From Deuterostichococcus epilithicus (Eukaryota; Chlorophyta; Trebouxiophyceae; Prasiolales; Stichococcaceae), in the NCBI GenBank assembly GCA_033439295.1, contig JAVTLE010000017.1, positions 496,001-560,000 of the forward strand: a DNA stretch of 64,000 nucleotides. The letters are read 5' to 3'. Below, piece by piece: positions 43,999-56,500 of the stretch; the stretch's first letter is position 1, and each line of letters begins with the position of its first letter. The notes below the pieces were generated by a model, which was not told the DNA's origin, searched no databases, and worked only from the letters and a program-made list of their open reading frames with translations. The translations under genes were made by a program, and so were the position numbers.

Positions 43999-46900
43999 GC
44001 CGGCCGTGCAGCTGCATATGCCGCGGCGTGTGCACCTGCAGCAGCGACATCAGATTGAGGCCGCATAACATACACATTGAAATCATCGCATACGACCTCA
44101 TGATCCTTTCAGCGCTTCACCTCTGGACACCTGCTGCAACTGCATCGGTCAGTTGGTGCAAAGTCAGGTGCAGACACTCTTCACAGTGATGCCTTCAAAA
44201 GGATCGGCTCATTGCCAAAGTGCACCTGGGGTTGATGCGGCGGCGTCAGATGACTGCTGATGCTCTGGTGCGCAGTCGGCGTTGCAAATGCATGCGGCTG
44301 CCAGTCCGCCGGCTGATGCTGCGGCAGTGTATGGGCTGCGGCCTTCCAATTGCAGAAACATGATTAGGAAGCAACGGTCATGCTGCTGATGCATTTCCAC
44401 GTAGTCTGCTTGTTTGATGGCCGGAGCACTCGAGCTCAATGCCGCCAGCGCCACACACTGGAATCAGGGTGTCAGCAGTGTGTGTATGCATGAACCCATC
44501 AGAAGCCGTCCCGTAGTCCTCCTGGCCTGCAGCGCTTAGAGCCTGATTCTATGAGACCATGCATGCGCGTGCTAGCCAAGCCATCCCGGTCACCATTGCA
44601 TCCGCACCTGGTGCGGCAGCTGCGATGTGGAGCCGCGCAGCGGAGCCCTCCTGCCGGGTGCACCGGCAAAGCCGGCGCGCGAAACGCCATTGACAAACAG
44701 GTGCAGCGGTGCGACCACAAGCGGCGTGAGGCCCGGGCCGCCACCGCGGGCTGCGCGAGCGCCGCCCAGGCCTGCCGCCAGGTGCGATGGCGGATGCTGC
44801 TGATGCGGCTGCGGGTGCTGCCGCCGGGGCGCAGCGCCGGCGGGCGTCGCCTCAGNGNGGCCGCCGCCGCGGCTGGCGCGGACGTCTGGCGCGGCGAGCG
44901 CCGGTTGAGGGCCGCCCTGCACCGTGTGGACAGGTCGCTGAGCTGCAGAAGGGCAACATGCAGCGACCAGCGTCCTGCTGAGCTCGCTGCCCTGCAGCTG
45001 CTGTGCACATGCTGGGGGACGATGCTGCTGCTGCGGTGCTTTATGGCCGTTAAGCCCATGTTCGGCAAAGCATTCCGCAGCTGCATGCATTGCACTGAGT
45101 GTGATGAGGAGTGACACCTCAACTGAGTAAGCAGACACGAATGTCAACCTGGAGATCCAAGCAACATTGGAGATCCAAGTTTCAACGTTCAGCAGTACCT
45201 GGAAGAAAGGATGCTGCAGCGCCTGCGCAGCGGTGGGCCGCTTTGCCGGGTCCCACGAGCAAAGCGCCGTCATGAGCTCGCACGCCGCGGCGCCTGCGCC
45301 GCTGACCAGGCTGCCGATGGGCTGCGCGCAAACCAAGTCACATTATCACGGGATTGCTCGTCATTGGAAGACTGGCAGGAGAGCCCTTTAGGGCATTGCA
45401 GCCGGTTTATTCGCTGGTGTGGCTCCGTGTACAATTCAGACGCTCTTGAAACGAAGCGCCTGCACAACAGTGCCGCTCTCGGTGCTGTGTAACGCTGCGG
45501 AGTGCAGACTAGCCGACGTGTCTGGTGTGGGGGAGTCGCACAGCAGCCGGCATAGTCTCTCCGCAACACCGGCCAGATGTCAATGAGCAATGGACATGCA
45601 CCGAATCAAGCAAGAAGCCAGGGCGGTGCCTCTGGACTTCTGGGGAAGGCGAAGCACAGGGTGGCGGGCGGCAAAACATTTGCAGCGGGAAATCTCAACA
45701 ACGCCAGTAGAACGTTGGCGAGATGCATCCATAAGGTGCCACCTCGGACCTGGGGTTGTGCCTCCGGGAAGGCGAAGCCCAGGCTGGCGGCAAGGCCCAG
45801 GCCCTCCGGCCAGGTCTCCGCAGTCGGGCTGCCCATGACGCCACAGATCTTGGCCAGTTCGTCAGGCTGCGCACCAACAACAACAGGCCTCAGTAGTACG
45901 TACCGTCTCCGTCGTGATTAGTTTGCCACGGTATGCCAGGGGAGCTGGTGGCATGAAAGATCAGTGGAATTGCACACGGCGAGGGCATGCGGCTTGCCCG
46001 AATTGCCGCTGTCAAGGTGCTACTTGACAGCAAGCGCGCAGGCTTGGCGGACATCAGGAAGGGGCAGACCAAGCGCATGAGAGCCGCAGCACAGCACTCG
46101 CAGTCTGCTGTTCCGCTGCTGCAATTTTGTTTACGGCATGCGGTTCTTGCTGCTGCTGCGACCTACCTCGGAGGCGCCAGGGAAGAGCGGCTGCAGGGTG
46201 AACAGCTCTGCCATGATGGCGCCCAGCGCAAACATGTCCACCTGTGCTCCGTACGCCTTTGCTCGCAGCAGCACCTGCGGTTGCGAAATCTCTTTGTGAG
46301 CCCAGACCCTGCCCCGTGCTGCCAGGCGCACATGCGACAACCAGTGCATTCTTGAATGTGTGTACAGCTAGAGTGGCGTCTCCAGGCTCGCGGCCCTTGC
46401 GACTGGCATGAATATAGAGACCGCTGCATGGCGCTGATGTCCTGCTCCTTCCTCGACGGAGGTATATTTACGTCTTGTAATGTCAATGCAGGCAGTGCCT
46501 GGTTCCGCAGCCTACCAAGCCCTGAGGAGCACCTCGGGTGCCATACCAGCGTGTGGACGAACAACTTGTGAAGCTCCCGCCGCTGCCGCCGGGCATCTCG
46601 CATCTCAACATCGACAGGAATTTGAGCAGAGCCATCGTCAAGAGTGTAACGTATACACATTGAGACAAAATTATACCTCGGGAGCGCGGTACCAGCGGGT
46701 TGACACGTATTCGGTGAAGCCGCCGCCACCGCTGCGAGTCTCGCGCGCCAGTCCAACATCCGCCAGTTTGACGATGCCTCGCGTCACAAGGATGTTCTCT
46801 GCATGCATGGCGGAGAATGCATACGCAGTTGCTGGTGAATTGAGGTGCTTCGAAACTGCCTCAACTGCAGGGCCACCAGCCACAGCAAGCTGTGCACATC

Positions 46901-49091
46901 CGCACTGCAGATATGCAATGCCTCCGAATAGCGACTGCTGCCCTCTGACAGCTGCCGACAAGCTGTCACATCTGCGGGTGTTCGCTGGCAGGCTATGCAA
47001 TTTTTGTGACGCAAGGCTGCTGAGAAACTGCCGAGCTGGCACCAGCGCGCATCACTAGGTCCCTGTGCTTTGCGCAGCCGGTTTGAAGACAGTGAGGTTG
47101 TTCCGCTGCACTGCTGCCGCACATGCTCATCTCTGCATGCACTAGCGGTGCGCACCGGGCTTCATATCGCGGTGGAAGTAGCCGTGCTTGTGCATGTAGG
47201 CCAGCCCCGACAGGATCTGGAAGGTCATATCGCGCACCCACGCCTCGCCCAGCGGCCGCCGACGCGCCTTCATCAGCTGGTACAGGTTGCACTCCTGCAG
47301 ACAAATGATGATGACACTGGTTTTTGCAAGGCAACACTGAATCTGTCAATCTGACGATAGGTGGTGCAGGTGTGTGAAGCATATATATTGCTTCAATGGC
47401 GCTGGGCAGCTGGACTCCTGCCTACTGAGCAGTCGTGTGGGGTTGCAGAGCAGCAAGATCTGGCACATCTGCAGCACTGCAGGTGCACCCGCTGCCTTTG
47501 ATGGGCCTATACACAGCGTGCACAGCTTGATAATGATTGTTCCATGCAGCGGGTGGCAGTGTGCACGTCTCGCGCACTCTCAGCGAGGCACATGCAGCTC
47601 CAATTAGAATACCAGGCGCTGCACATGCATTCTTTTGGCAACTTGAGTGCTGACCAGCTGCAGCCCTTCTACTCTAGTCCACGAAGTACTGCCGGCCACG
47701 CTGCGCCTCCTGCGCTGCGCCCTTTGCCCACAGCCCCGCATCAGGTCAGCCGCACTCATCGACATGAATGAGCAGCACTCTCACCATGTACTCGAAGACG
47801 AAGAAGAGCTCATCGTTCTCGCGGATGACCTCCCGCAGCTTGATGATGGACGGGTGGCTTAGCCGCCGTAGCGTCACCACCTGTAGCTCATCCGAATTTA
47901 GCAAATAAAAAGGGGGACCGGAATGAGAATGACGAAGTGACACCTTCCCTGCCATCTTTCGCAAACCTGCTCCACTTTTTGGAGCGCGGCTACTTTGCAT
48001 GCAGCCCCTCCACATGTGCACGGCCGTCTGGTAAGCCATGAGCTGACTGGCGGGTGTGCCGCCCGGCGGCCGCATGTCACAGTTCGCGTGCAGGTCTGCA
48101 GGGCATGTCTGAAGCACGCATGCCAGCCTTGCCACTTCAGCTTTCCGGCAGCAGACACTGGCATGAGGCCATTGATGTGCAGGTCTGGCATCCGGACGCT
48201 GCAACTGCGTGTTGCCGCCGCTGCCGCCGCCGCGGAGGCTCCGTCTGCCGTCTCACACACCCCGGCACAGCTTGAGATCTGAGGCGAGTGCCAGAGGGGT
48301 TCATCGGTCAGGCGCACGATGGCTGCGCATAAGTGCTCACCTCCCGCAAGCTGACGCACTCCTCCCAAGTGGCAAAGCGCCGCTTCATCATCTTGATAGC
48401 CACCGTTTCGCCGCTCGTCCGATTGATCGCCTTCCACACGGTGCCATAAGTGCCATCCCCGAGCTGCCGCTGCAGTTTGTACCTGGTGCAGGTTGAATGA
48501 AAGCAAGCCTCAAGCTTGCAGGAGCGAGACCATGTCGTCTCGCAGCTCGGCCGACGGGTTGACCTTGCCTTCCACACCGTGCCGTAAATCCCGTCCTTGA
48601 AACGCCACTGCGGCTTGTATCTGCATGCGAGGCGCAACATGTGAGCAGCGCGTCAGAATTGCGGGGTTAATTACTGTCGTTCGGTCGCTCCATCGTCCAA
48701 CCACCTGCCATACCGTGCCGCAAGCCCTAGCTCCCAGCTGCAGCTTGTAGCTGCGTGCGGGGCACACCCCGCGATGTATTTAGGCCTACCGAGGAAGATA
48801 TGTCCAGGGGCATCGATTCGGTGGAGAGACCATATGACTGGGACAAAGGCCGGCATGTCCGCCCCTGGCCCCCTGCTGGCGTCTTGTGACTGGCGCGTCA
48901 GCGGCAGCACGGCATGGCCTTATTCATAGGGATGGGATGGAGGTGGTTCAACGATTGACTGGTTCATCTTCGCTGCAATCTGAATGCTGTCGAGGCAGTG
49001 AGCCTCGCTGCCATGGAGGAGCGACACGCGGCATGATGAGCTACATCTCGTGCAGTGCTTGCTCGCAGCATGTGGGTAGTCACCTCTGCAT
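42320..49091 (-). CDS. MAK/MHK-type (RCK family) protein kinase with poly-Q tail
   Basis: Thirteen exons on minus: 49091-49084 (8 nt), 48482-48341, 47880-47785, 47294-47156, 46798-46677, 46274-46167, 45866-45750, 45321-45199, 44937-44608, 44035-43767, 43480-43368, 43111-42828, 42574-42320. All in phase, 2106 nt, 701 aa. The kinase domain (about residues 4-285) has [13 protein letters not shown] (Lys33), [52 protein letters not shown] (DVG in place of DFG), activation loop [24 protein letters not shown] and [10 protein letters not shown]. This is the MAK/ICK/MHK group, which in other algae includes cilium-length kinases; that role here is inference. The tail is disordered, with about 25 Gln in a row, a Gly-rich stretch and a Pro6-Gln6 segment. 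The 8-nt first exon (ATGCAGAG) is chosen because it restores the family-like start MQRYKLQ. Confidence 0.88.
43923..43997 (-). repeat. CAG microsatellite encoding poly-glutamine
   Basis: About 25 uninterrupted CTG units on plus (CAG on minus) inside a coding exon of the kinase, read as about 25 consecutive Gln at roughly residues 409-433. Confidence 0.95.
45605..46600 (-). repeat. Echoes of two kinase exons
   Basis: 45605-45670 repeats the donor edge of exon 45866-45750 (FAFPEA region; echo reads [12 protein letters not shown]). 46485-46600 repeats the donor edge of exon 46798-46677 (exon [18 protein letters not shown]; echo [19 protein letters not shown]). Confidence 0.7.
48540..48760 (-). 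repeat. Two echoes of the kinase P-loop exon
   Basis: Upstream of exon 48482-48341 ([19 protein letters not shown]), decayed copies read [19 protein letters not shown] (about 48545-48620) and [16 protein letters not shown] (about 48690-48760), at spacings of about 139 and 129 bp. Confidence 0.85.
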
Positions 49092-50507
49092 AGCTCCTGA
49101 GGCTTGATAGCGTGGAATCACTCGCCAGCAGGCATGCTGCACTGCAGCAGGGCTGCCGGAAGTCGCCTTGGGCGTGGTGCTGCCAGTGGGTCGTGGTGCT
49201 GCAGCGGCCAAATTGCCTCCTGACCACGCCTGTCTACCAAAAGCTGTAAAATACTCCAATGTAGCACTCGAAATTGTACATGACGCCACCTCATACCATC
49301 CTGTGCTTGACTCGACCGCCCTCCCAGGGAAATTAAGCGTTGACTGCTGCGATCCGGCGGCAGAGGCTCAAAGATGACGCGGTTTTGAATTCACTACCGT
49401 TTTAACAGAACCGAATGGTTTGCGTTGCTGCGAGCGTTTCGCATTCGCTCACTTCAATTTGGCAGCTTGGTTGGTCCAAGCATCGCTCGAGTTTTGTAAA
49501 ATACAGCAGATCGCCGTTCAGGGCTACACACGTGTGGAATATCATGTGACATCTCAGATACTCTTCCTGGATCGCAGAACCGCATGGGCAGCCGAGCACC
49601 TCGGTGCTGCACAATGCCTGAGCTCGTTAGTCAGCGTTGCGTACAGGAAGTGGACAAGGGACGAACATGAAATGCTGCAGGAAGTACTTCCTGGGTCTCA
49701 GCTGTTGCGCACTGGGGCGATGTGCACTGTGCCACATCGCGCGGGCATCTGTTGCGGCTAGGGCGAGTGTCAGAGGGTCCAATACGCCGCGCTGCTGCAA
49801 GACCGGCTGACACACGCGAGGCGGGCCCGTCCAGCGCTTCCGCAGGTGCGTATGACGCACCGGCCGTTCGACGGATGCGGAGCAAATCGGTGTTTAGGGC
49901 CCTGCGGTGGCTGGTCTGCCTTGTCAGCGGATCCAAGCACGGATACTACGAGGGCAGAGCGGTGGCCTAGATGGTCTGGGCAGCGACAGTTGCTGCGAGC
50001 CTGAGGATAGACGGGGCTGCGGCTCGGGCAACGGCCGTTTTGGTCGCACCAGTGGCGCAGCAGCCGTTGCCCGGCCCTTGCCTGCTCTGTACGGTCGACA
50101 TGCAGCTGTTCGTGCGGGAGGCGATGTGCCTGCGCGTCTCCCGGGCAGCTTGACTCACTGCCCGAGGGCGATGCTCTGACCAGATCCTACACTGCTCTCG
50201 CTATGCAATGGCGAGACAGCCCACGATCAGCTGTTTTCTGATGACTGGAAGCCATACCGGGGGTTGCTGAACAGTCACGGATGTCTGCCAGCAGTCGGCA
50301 GGCGCTGCAGCTGAAGAGCATATAGGGCGACCTTCGCGACAGTGCCCAGCGTGCATGCAAGCTGCAAGTCCAAATCGCATTGCTGTGCACGTCCTCGGAA
50401 CGTTGCACCTAGAACTTCTGGCTCGTCTTGCCTGCAGGTGAGACACCACACGCAGCGGCAAGCTTCCCTGCCGGCAGGCTTTGCGCGTTCAGAGGAGTCA
50501 GTGCAAC
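49092..50507. other. Divergent intergenic region between kinase and beta-helix gene
   Basis: 1.4 kb between two divergent start codons. No exon supported on either strand; open stretches lack coding-like composition. Presumed to hold both promoters. Confidence 0.5.
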
Positions 50508-53500
50508 ATGCGGGGCGGACACCGGTTGGCGGGCCTGCTGGCCCTGGCGCTGGTGGCGTCACAGCTACCGGCTGACACGATCGCACAAGGCGCCAGCGCC
50601 GGTGGCCTCGCAACGGCGCCGGCAACAGCAACAGCGGCAGCGGGCGGCGCCACAGCCGCCGCACCGGCTGCCTCGCCGCTGTCGGCCCAGAGCATCGCCT
50701 CGTCCATCAATGGCGGATCACTCGGCACAGTTTCCACAGGTGATGCCAGCCAGTGGCTTTGTCAAGCACTTCGCCAAGGATTCTGACACACCTTGGTGCA
50801 TGCGCATGGCCTAGGGCTCGCGCACAGTGCTCGCCTGCTGTGCATCATGGCGGCCCACCTAGCTTTAAGGTTTGCTGCATAGGTCGCCTGTCACCAGGCT
50901 CGGTGACACGTAGGCGAGCTGCTCACGGCAGTTTCACCGCAAGGCGTGTGCCGATGGGCTTCGTCTCAACAGAATCTGCAGCGAATTTTTTGACTTGATC
51001 CACAGGCATCACGACGGCGCCAGTGGACCAAATGATCACCAAGCCGCCGCTGAAGGCGGTGCCGGTGACGGTCACGCCGCTGGCTGCGGCGCCGGTTGCG
51101 CCCCGCACCCGCGGCGGCCTGGCCACCTGCACATTCACCGTGCGCGGCACAGGTGTGGATGAACATTGTCAGATCCAAGGTTATTAAATATCAGGCCCAC
51201 ATGGTTGGCCTGCTGCATGTAAACGGATGTTGGCCAGCGCGCCTCGCGGAAAACCTGGGAAAACCCAGGACATTGCCGTACGTTTGCAGGTCGTGCGACC
51301 GGCCCACAGGAGGCCATCAGACGCCGCGAGGCGCACTTGACCCGCCTGTCGCGGGCCTCATGCCCCCACATCATCCCCTGCGCTGACGTCCCGTTGTAAC
51401 ATACCTCAGTGAAGTGTGGCTGCGCCTCCGCTGCAGCCTCCGCCTCCAGCGCCACGGGCACGTCGACGCCCGCGCAGGCGTCCGGCTCGGCGACCATCTC
51501 GTGCAGTGGCCCTGGCGCGCCGCTGACGGTCTATGGCGCCGGCGCCTCGTCGACCAGCTTCAGCTCCCGGCTGACAGGTGTGACGCACCATATGCAGACT
51601 GACGGATGCGCTCGATCTCTGGCTGCACTGGACCCGCCTCTGAGGCCGGCAGCCAAAAGCGGCTGTGGGCGTCAGCCGCGCGTCCTGGGTTGGCGGGACA
51701 GGCCGCCACTCCTGCTGCCGGCCGGCCCGGAAGCTCAGCCCTGCTTGTTGGCCCGGAGCCGCCTCACGCACCAACGCATGCCCAGGCTGCAGGCTCGCTG
51801 CCGTCGCGCGTGCACACAGTGGCAGGCGCCAGGGCTTCTGACACCCGCACCAAGCAGCGTGCCTTGCGCCACGCAGGCGTGAACTTCGAGCCCAACACGC
51901 TGCCGGGCCCGCGCGGCGTGCTGCAGTTCGTCAACGCCAACGTGCGCATCGTCAACTCGGAGTTCTCCAATCTGGCCGGCACGCCCTACACGCTCGTGTT
52001 CAACTCCTCCAATGTGGAGTTTGTCAACACCAGCTTCACCGGCAACACCGGTGCGTTGCCAGCCCCCCAGGCCTCCCTCAACCTTCGGTTCTTCCTTCGC
52101 CTACTCGGAGCCTTGAGATCCTCCGTACCGTGTGAAGGCGTCTGCATGCTGCGCGGCAGCTGTTCGCCGCTTGCGTCGCCATGGCTGGCATGCAGCATGT
52201 GGGACGCTTCCAGGGTGCGCTTTGTGTCCGGCTGATGCAGGTATGGTGATGCAGGTATGGATGCAGGGCAAAGGGGATGCCGTATGCACCGCAGCCTGGA
52301 CTTTGTAATACTTCATGCAATCGGTGCAGATGGTGCCTGACATTTACACCTGTCTCGAGAGCTGGGAGTCTAAAAGGCTTAGTTGATGCGCAGGCATGTT
52401 TGTGGGGCGTTCATGGCTCTGGCTCCACAGCCCAATCGACCCCGACTCCACGGCCAGCAACAGCTGGTTTTCAGGTTGCAACCAAACGAAACCCTCGCAA
52501 AACCCTCGCATGCTTGCATCTGCAGGCACGCCGGAGGGTGTGATCCACGGATTCGGCTCCGCCTTCACTTTCACCGGCTCCAACTTCACGACCAACAGCG
52601 GGCGGCAGACGGGCGTCATGACCATCGAGGACGGCTCCGCCGACTTCACCGGCTGCATCTTCAACAGCAACCAGGGCGCACAGGTGGGCTGGCATGCGAC
52701 TCTTTAGACGGCGGGCACGGGCACGACAGGAGTGGGCACGACCCCTTCCTGCCTGTGCTTTGGCTATCAGATCTCCATCACGTACCCAAGGCTCAAACTG
52801 CGGATCCCGGCGCCGCACGCACCTCGTGCTTTCAACCTCACACCCGACTCCCAGCATGCAGCCCTTCGTGTTGACTGGCGTGATGGTGTGTCTGGCCTGC
52901 AAACGCAGTCGAACGCCGGCGCCCTCGTGGTGGGGGCGGGCTCCTCCGCCAGCTTCACCACCACCCAGTTTGTCGGCAACCAGGGCTCTGCCGGCGGCGC
53001 CATCCTGGCCTACCAGGGCAGCCGCCTGAGCATCGACCGGTGCACCTTCGCGCAGAACACGGTGCGCCGCCGCCCTCGTCTCCTCCGCTGCCGTCCTCGC
53101 TGCTCTCTGAAGTCTCGCCCCCTGAAGCCGGCTGGCCAGGCGCAGCAGGTTGCAATCGTCAGCAGGGCGTGCTGCTTGCTGGGACTGCCGGCCCTTCCTG
53201 GGAGGGCTGCAGGGTGTTGACAGCACTCTCCCATTCATTTGCTGCGGCGGCTGGCCGGCGCTTGCACTACAAAAAGCAGGACTGAGCGCGGCTGCGGCGC
53301 TGCAAAGGGCCGCCAGCAACGGCTGTGCGATCCGGCAGCTCGGCTGCCAGTCGCATGCAAGCCACAAGGCTGCCCTGACGCCGGCCTGCGCATGCGCAGG
53401 TCGCCAAGACCAGCGGGGCGATGCAGCAGCTGGGCGGCAGCTGGGGCATGGCTGGGGCATCTCGCTCGTTGCATGCACCCGCAGAGCAGTCCCAAAACGC

Positions 53501-56500
53501 TTCTGCCACCTGCGCAGGCCACCAACAATGGCGGCGCGATCCAGCACCTGGGCGGCAACATCACCATTGCCCGGTCGTCCTTCAGCATGAACTCGGCTGG
53601 CGCCATCGGCGGCGGCTACTTTGGATCTGACGTGGTGCGTTTCTCACTCAGTTCTCTGCCAGCAGCTGGCTGCTGACAGTGCTTCAGTGCCCTTCAATGC
53701 AAGCGATTCTTCTCGCAGCGCCTGCGTGGCGAAAATCAACTAACAGCACCCTGCACAATGGTGCAGCTGCAATGGCCCTGGCACCTCAAATGTTTGTCAA
53801 CCCTGCTGTTGCATTCTACATGTCCGCAATTCGGCGGCAATTCCAGCAGCAACGTCCTTCACTGCTGGCACTGAACCATGATTCAAAACCTCTGGACACC
53901 TCTGGACATGGACTGGCCGCAGCCCCAACGGCGACCTCCTGAACGACAGTTGCCGGCAGTTATGCAGCTGCGGCGGCCTCAAAAACCCTGAGCCTGCATC
54001 TCCCTGTGGCTGCAGACCGGCAGCATCTCCAGCAGCGACTTCCTGAACAACACGGCGACCGCCGGCCAGGGTGGCGGCGTGTACCTGGAGTCTGTCATTG
54101 TCGATGTCATCAACACCCGGTGCGCCCTCATATGGATGCATTGAATACCGGCTGCAGCGCTGGCGTAGCTGCCGAGAGCTGAGCCACACTGCAGCGTTTG
54201 CATGCCATGGTCGTCATGTAGCAGGAAACTCCTACCCACGACCCTACCAACACTGCCAGTGTTGAACATCAGCGTTGCCCACCATGTCGAAGAATGTTGT
54301 CTGATGCTGCTCCCTGCTCTGCTCCCCATACCGCCCAGAGCCCTGCACAGCATGCAGCCAGTGTTGCAGCCGGCGCCGGTGCCGCCAGCCGTCCCGACCC
54401 CACTGGCCCGGCCCCGTCTCGACATGGTTCCTCTCTGTGTCGGCGCAGGTTTGCGGGCAACAACGCACAGGCCGGCGGCGGCCTGTTCGAGCTGGACGTC
54501 GAGGGAACCGTCGACCAGTGCTCCTTCGAGAGCAACATCGGCTCCTCCTCCGACCAGAGCTTCGGCTCCGGCGGCGGCCTCAGCCAGAGCGGCGGGAGCG
54601 GCAACGTGTCCAACTCCATCTTCGTCGGCAACATGGTGCGTGGCAGCTCAGCAGAAACCGGATCGTCGAGTCGTGGCGCCGCTCTGCTAACCTAGCAGGG
54701 GCCAGAAGGCTGGCATACTTTTGCAGTCTGGCCACTCTTTTTGCAACACGGCAGCCCGTTTTTGCACTGCTCTGGCACTGCCCCGAGTCCTGCCGCGCCT
54801 CGGTTTGCTGGCGTGGCGGCCCTCCCCCTGCGCCGTCAGCTTGCATGGGGGAGACTCAGCACGCTTTGGCAAAACTGCTGCGGACAGCGTCCAGCGTCAG
54901 CCAAGCCAGGGGGGTTCATTAATTTCTCATCGAATGTGGGCTGCGGCCCGTTGAATGTGGTAGACACTGTGGCTCGCCATATCCCTACGCGTGTGTTGCC
55001 TGATCACCGTTATCATCTCCCTTCGCAGGCCCCCAACCTGGGCGGTGGACTGTACCAGAACAACCGCACCGGCGGCGTCTCCTCCTGCATCTTTGCCGAC
55101 AACACTGTCACCCTGGACTTCTCCGGCCAGGTGCGGCGTCCAGAACCCTGGCGATTCCGGCCTTAATGAAGGACAGTGCAACTCCCAAGGCAGCCCTCCG
55201 CGTGGACTGTGCGGCCTTCAAGATGCCGCCAGCGGGATGCCGCCTGTGCTGGGCGGTGGAGTTGCCTGCGTGAGGCTGAGCATGCACTTGCGAAGCTGCT
55301 GGCCCAACACCTGGTGCCACCGCATGGCAATACCCTGGTCAAGTGTCGTCTTGTAGCTGCCGCAAGCAGGTTACGGTATCGGCTGACTGGCCCTCGAACG
55401 CTGTGATGATGCGCAGGGAGGCGGCATGTTCCGCAGCGGTCTCAACGGCGACGTGAGCAACATCTTCTTCGAGAACAACAATGCCGCGCTCAGCGGCGGC
55501 GGCCTCTTCGAGGTCAGCCATCGCCCTGCCTCCGGCCGTCCTGCACATAGTGGTGCCACGCTCATGCAAGGCCTGCGCCTGCCAACATCAGCAACTGTGC
55601 ATCGTCCTGCCCGACAGGATGTAAAGCCCAGGCCCTGAAGCTACAACAAAGGTCGCCACCGTCGGCGGTGCCAGCGCGCACCGTCCGTGGTGATGTTGCC
55701 GGCACCGGCTCTTCCTTGAGTACTCGGCTCGGACCATTGACTGAGGCTCCGCGCATTCCGCCGTAGGTTGCCACCATCGGCGATGTCAGCGACTGCACCT
55801 TCCTGTCCAATGCTGCCGGCACCGACGGCCCTGCGGTGTATGCCTTCAACTGCGCCGGCCGCATCTTCAACAACGCCTTCGCCAACGAGCCCGTCAACGC
55901 GGTGCGCTTCCGCACTGGCATCACGGCTGCTCCGTCTGCACCATGGATCGGCGATGCACCTGCGCCGTGAGCTGTGCCCATGACCCATGAACGCATGAGC
56001 CGTGTGGCCGCAGCGGCCAATGGGCGACCCCGCAGGCGGTGCCGCGCGTCAGACGACGAGCTTCTGTGCCTGTGTGCCTCGATTCATGCCCTGTGTGCAT
56101 CACATGAGGCAGGCTCAATCACCACAGAGGCTCCACCTGTGCGTGTCGCAGGCTGGAGTGCTCGCTGCGCTCGCTGCCGCAGCCGCTTTATTGCAACATC
56201 AGCTGCTGTCGCCGGATCCTGTGCTTGAATCTGGGGTATTCAAGTTACCCTAAATAGTTGCTTAAACACCCCTACCTGAATTCCGTAGGTGGCCATCGAC
56301 CACTCCATCGGCTTCACGGAGCGGTCGCTGATCACCGGCACCATCTCCGTGGCGGCGCTGGGCGGTTCGCCGTCAGCGGCGCCCGCCGATGCCACCGGCG
56401 GCCTGCCCGGCGCGACGGCGGCCGCCCCGCGGCTGCCACCGTCGGCGCATCCGCCACCGGCCTGTGAGCGGCCGTGGGGGCAGCTGCAGAGGCGACTCGT

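Noticed and set aside
43860-44010. CRISPR or satellite array
   Set aside because: The tandem repeats here are a simple trinucleotide tract. No spaced direct repeats of CRISPR type occur anywhere in the window.
43733-44068. Poly-leucine frame on plus
   Set aside because: It is the reverse reading of the CAG tract in the kinase exon, which is in phase with twelve other exons on minus.
52471-53547. 358-residue open frame on minus
   Set aside because: Antisense shadow of the beta-helix exons; Arg/Ala-rich with no domain.
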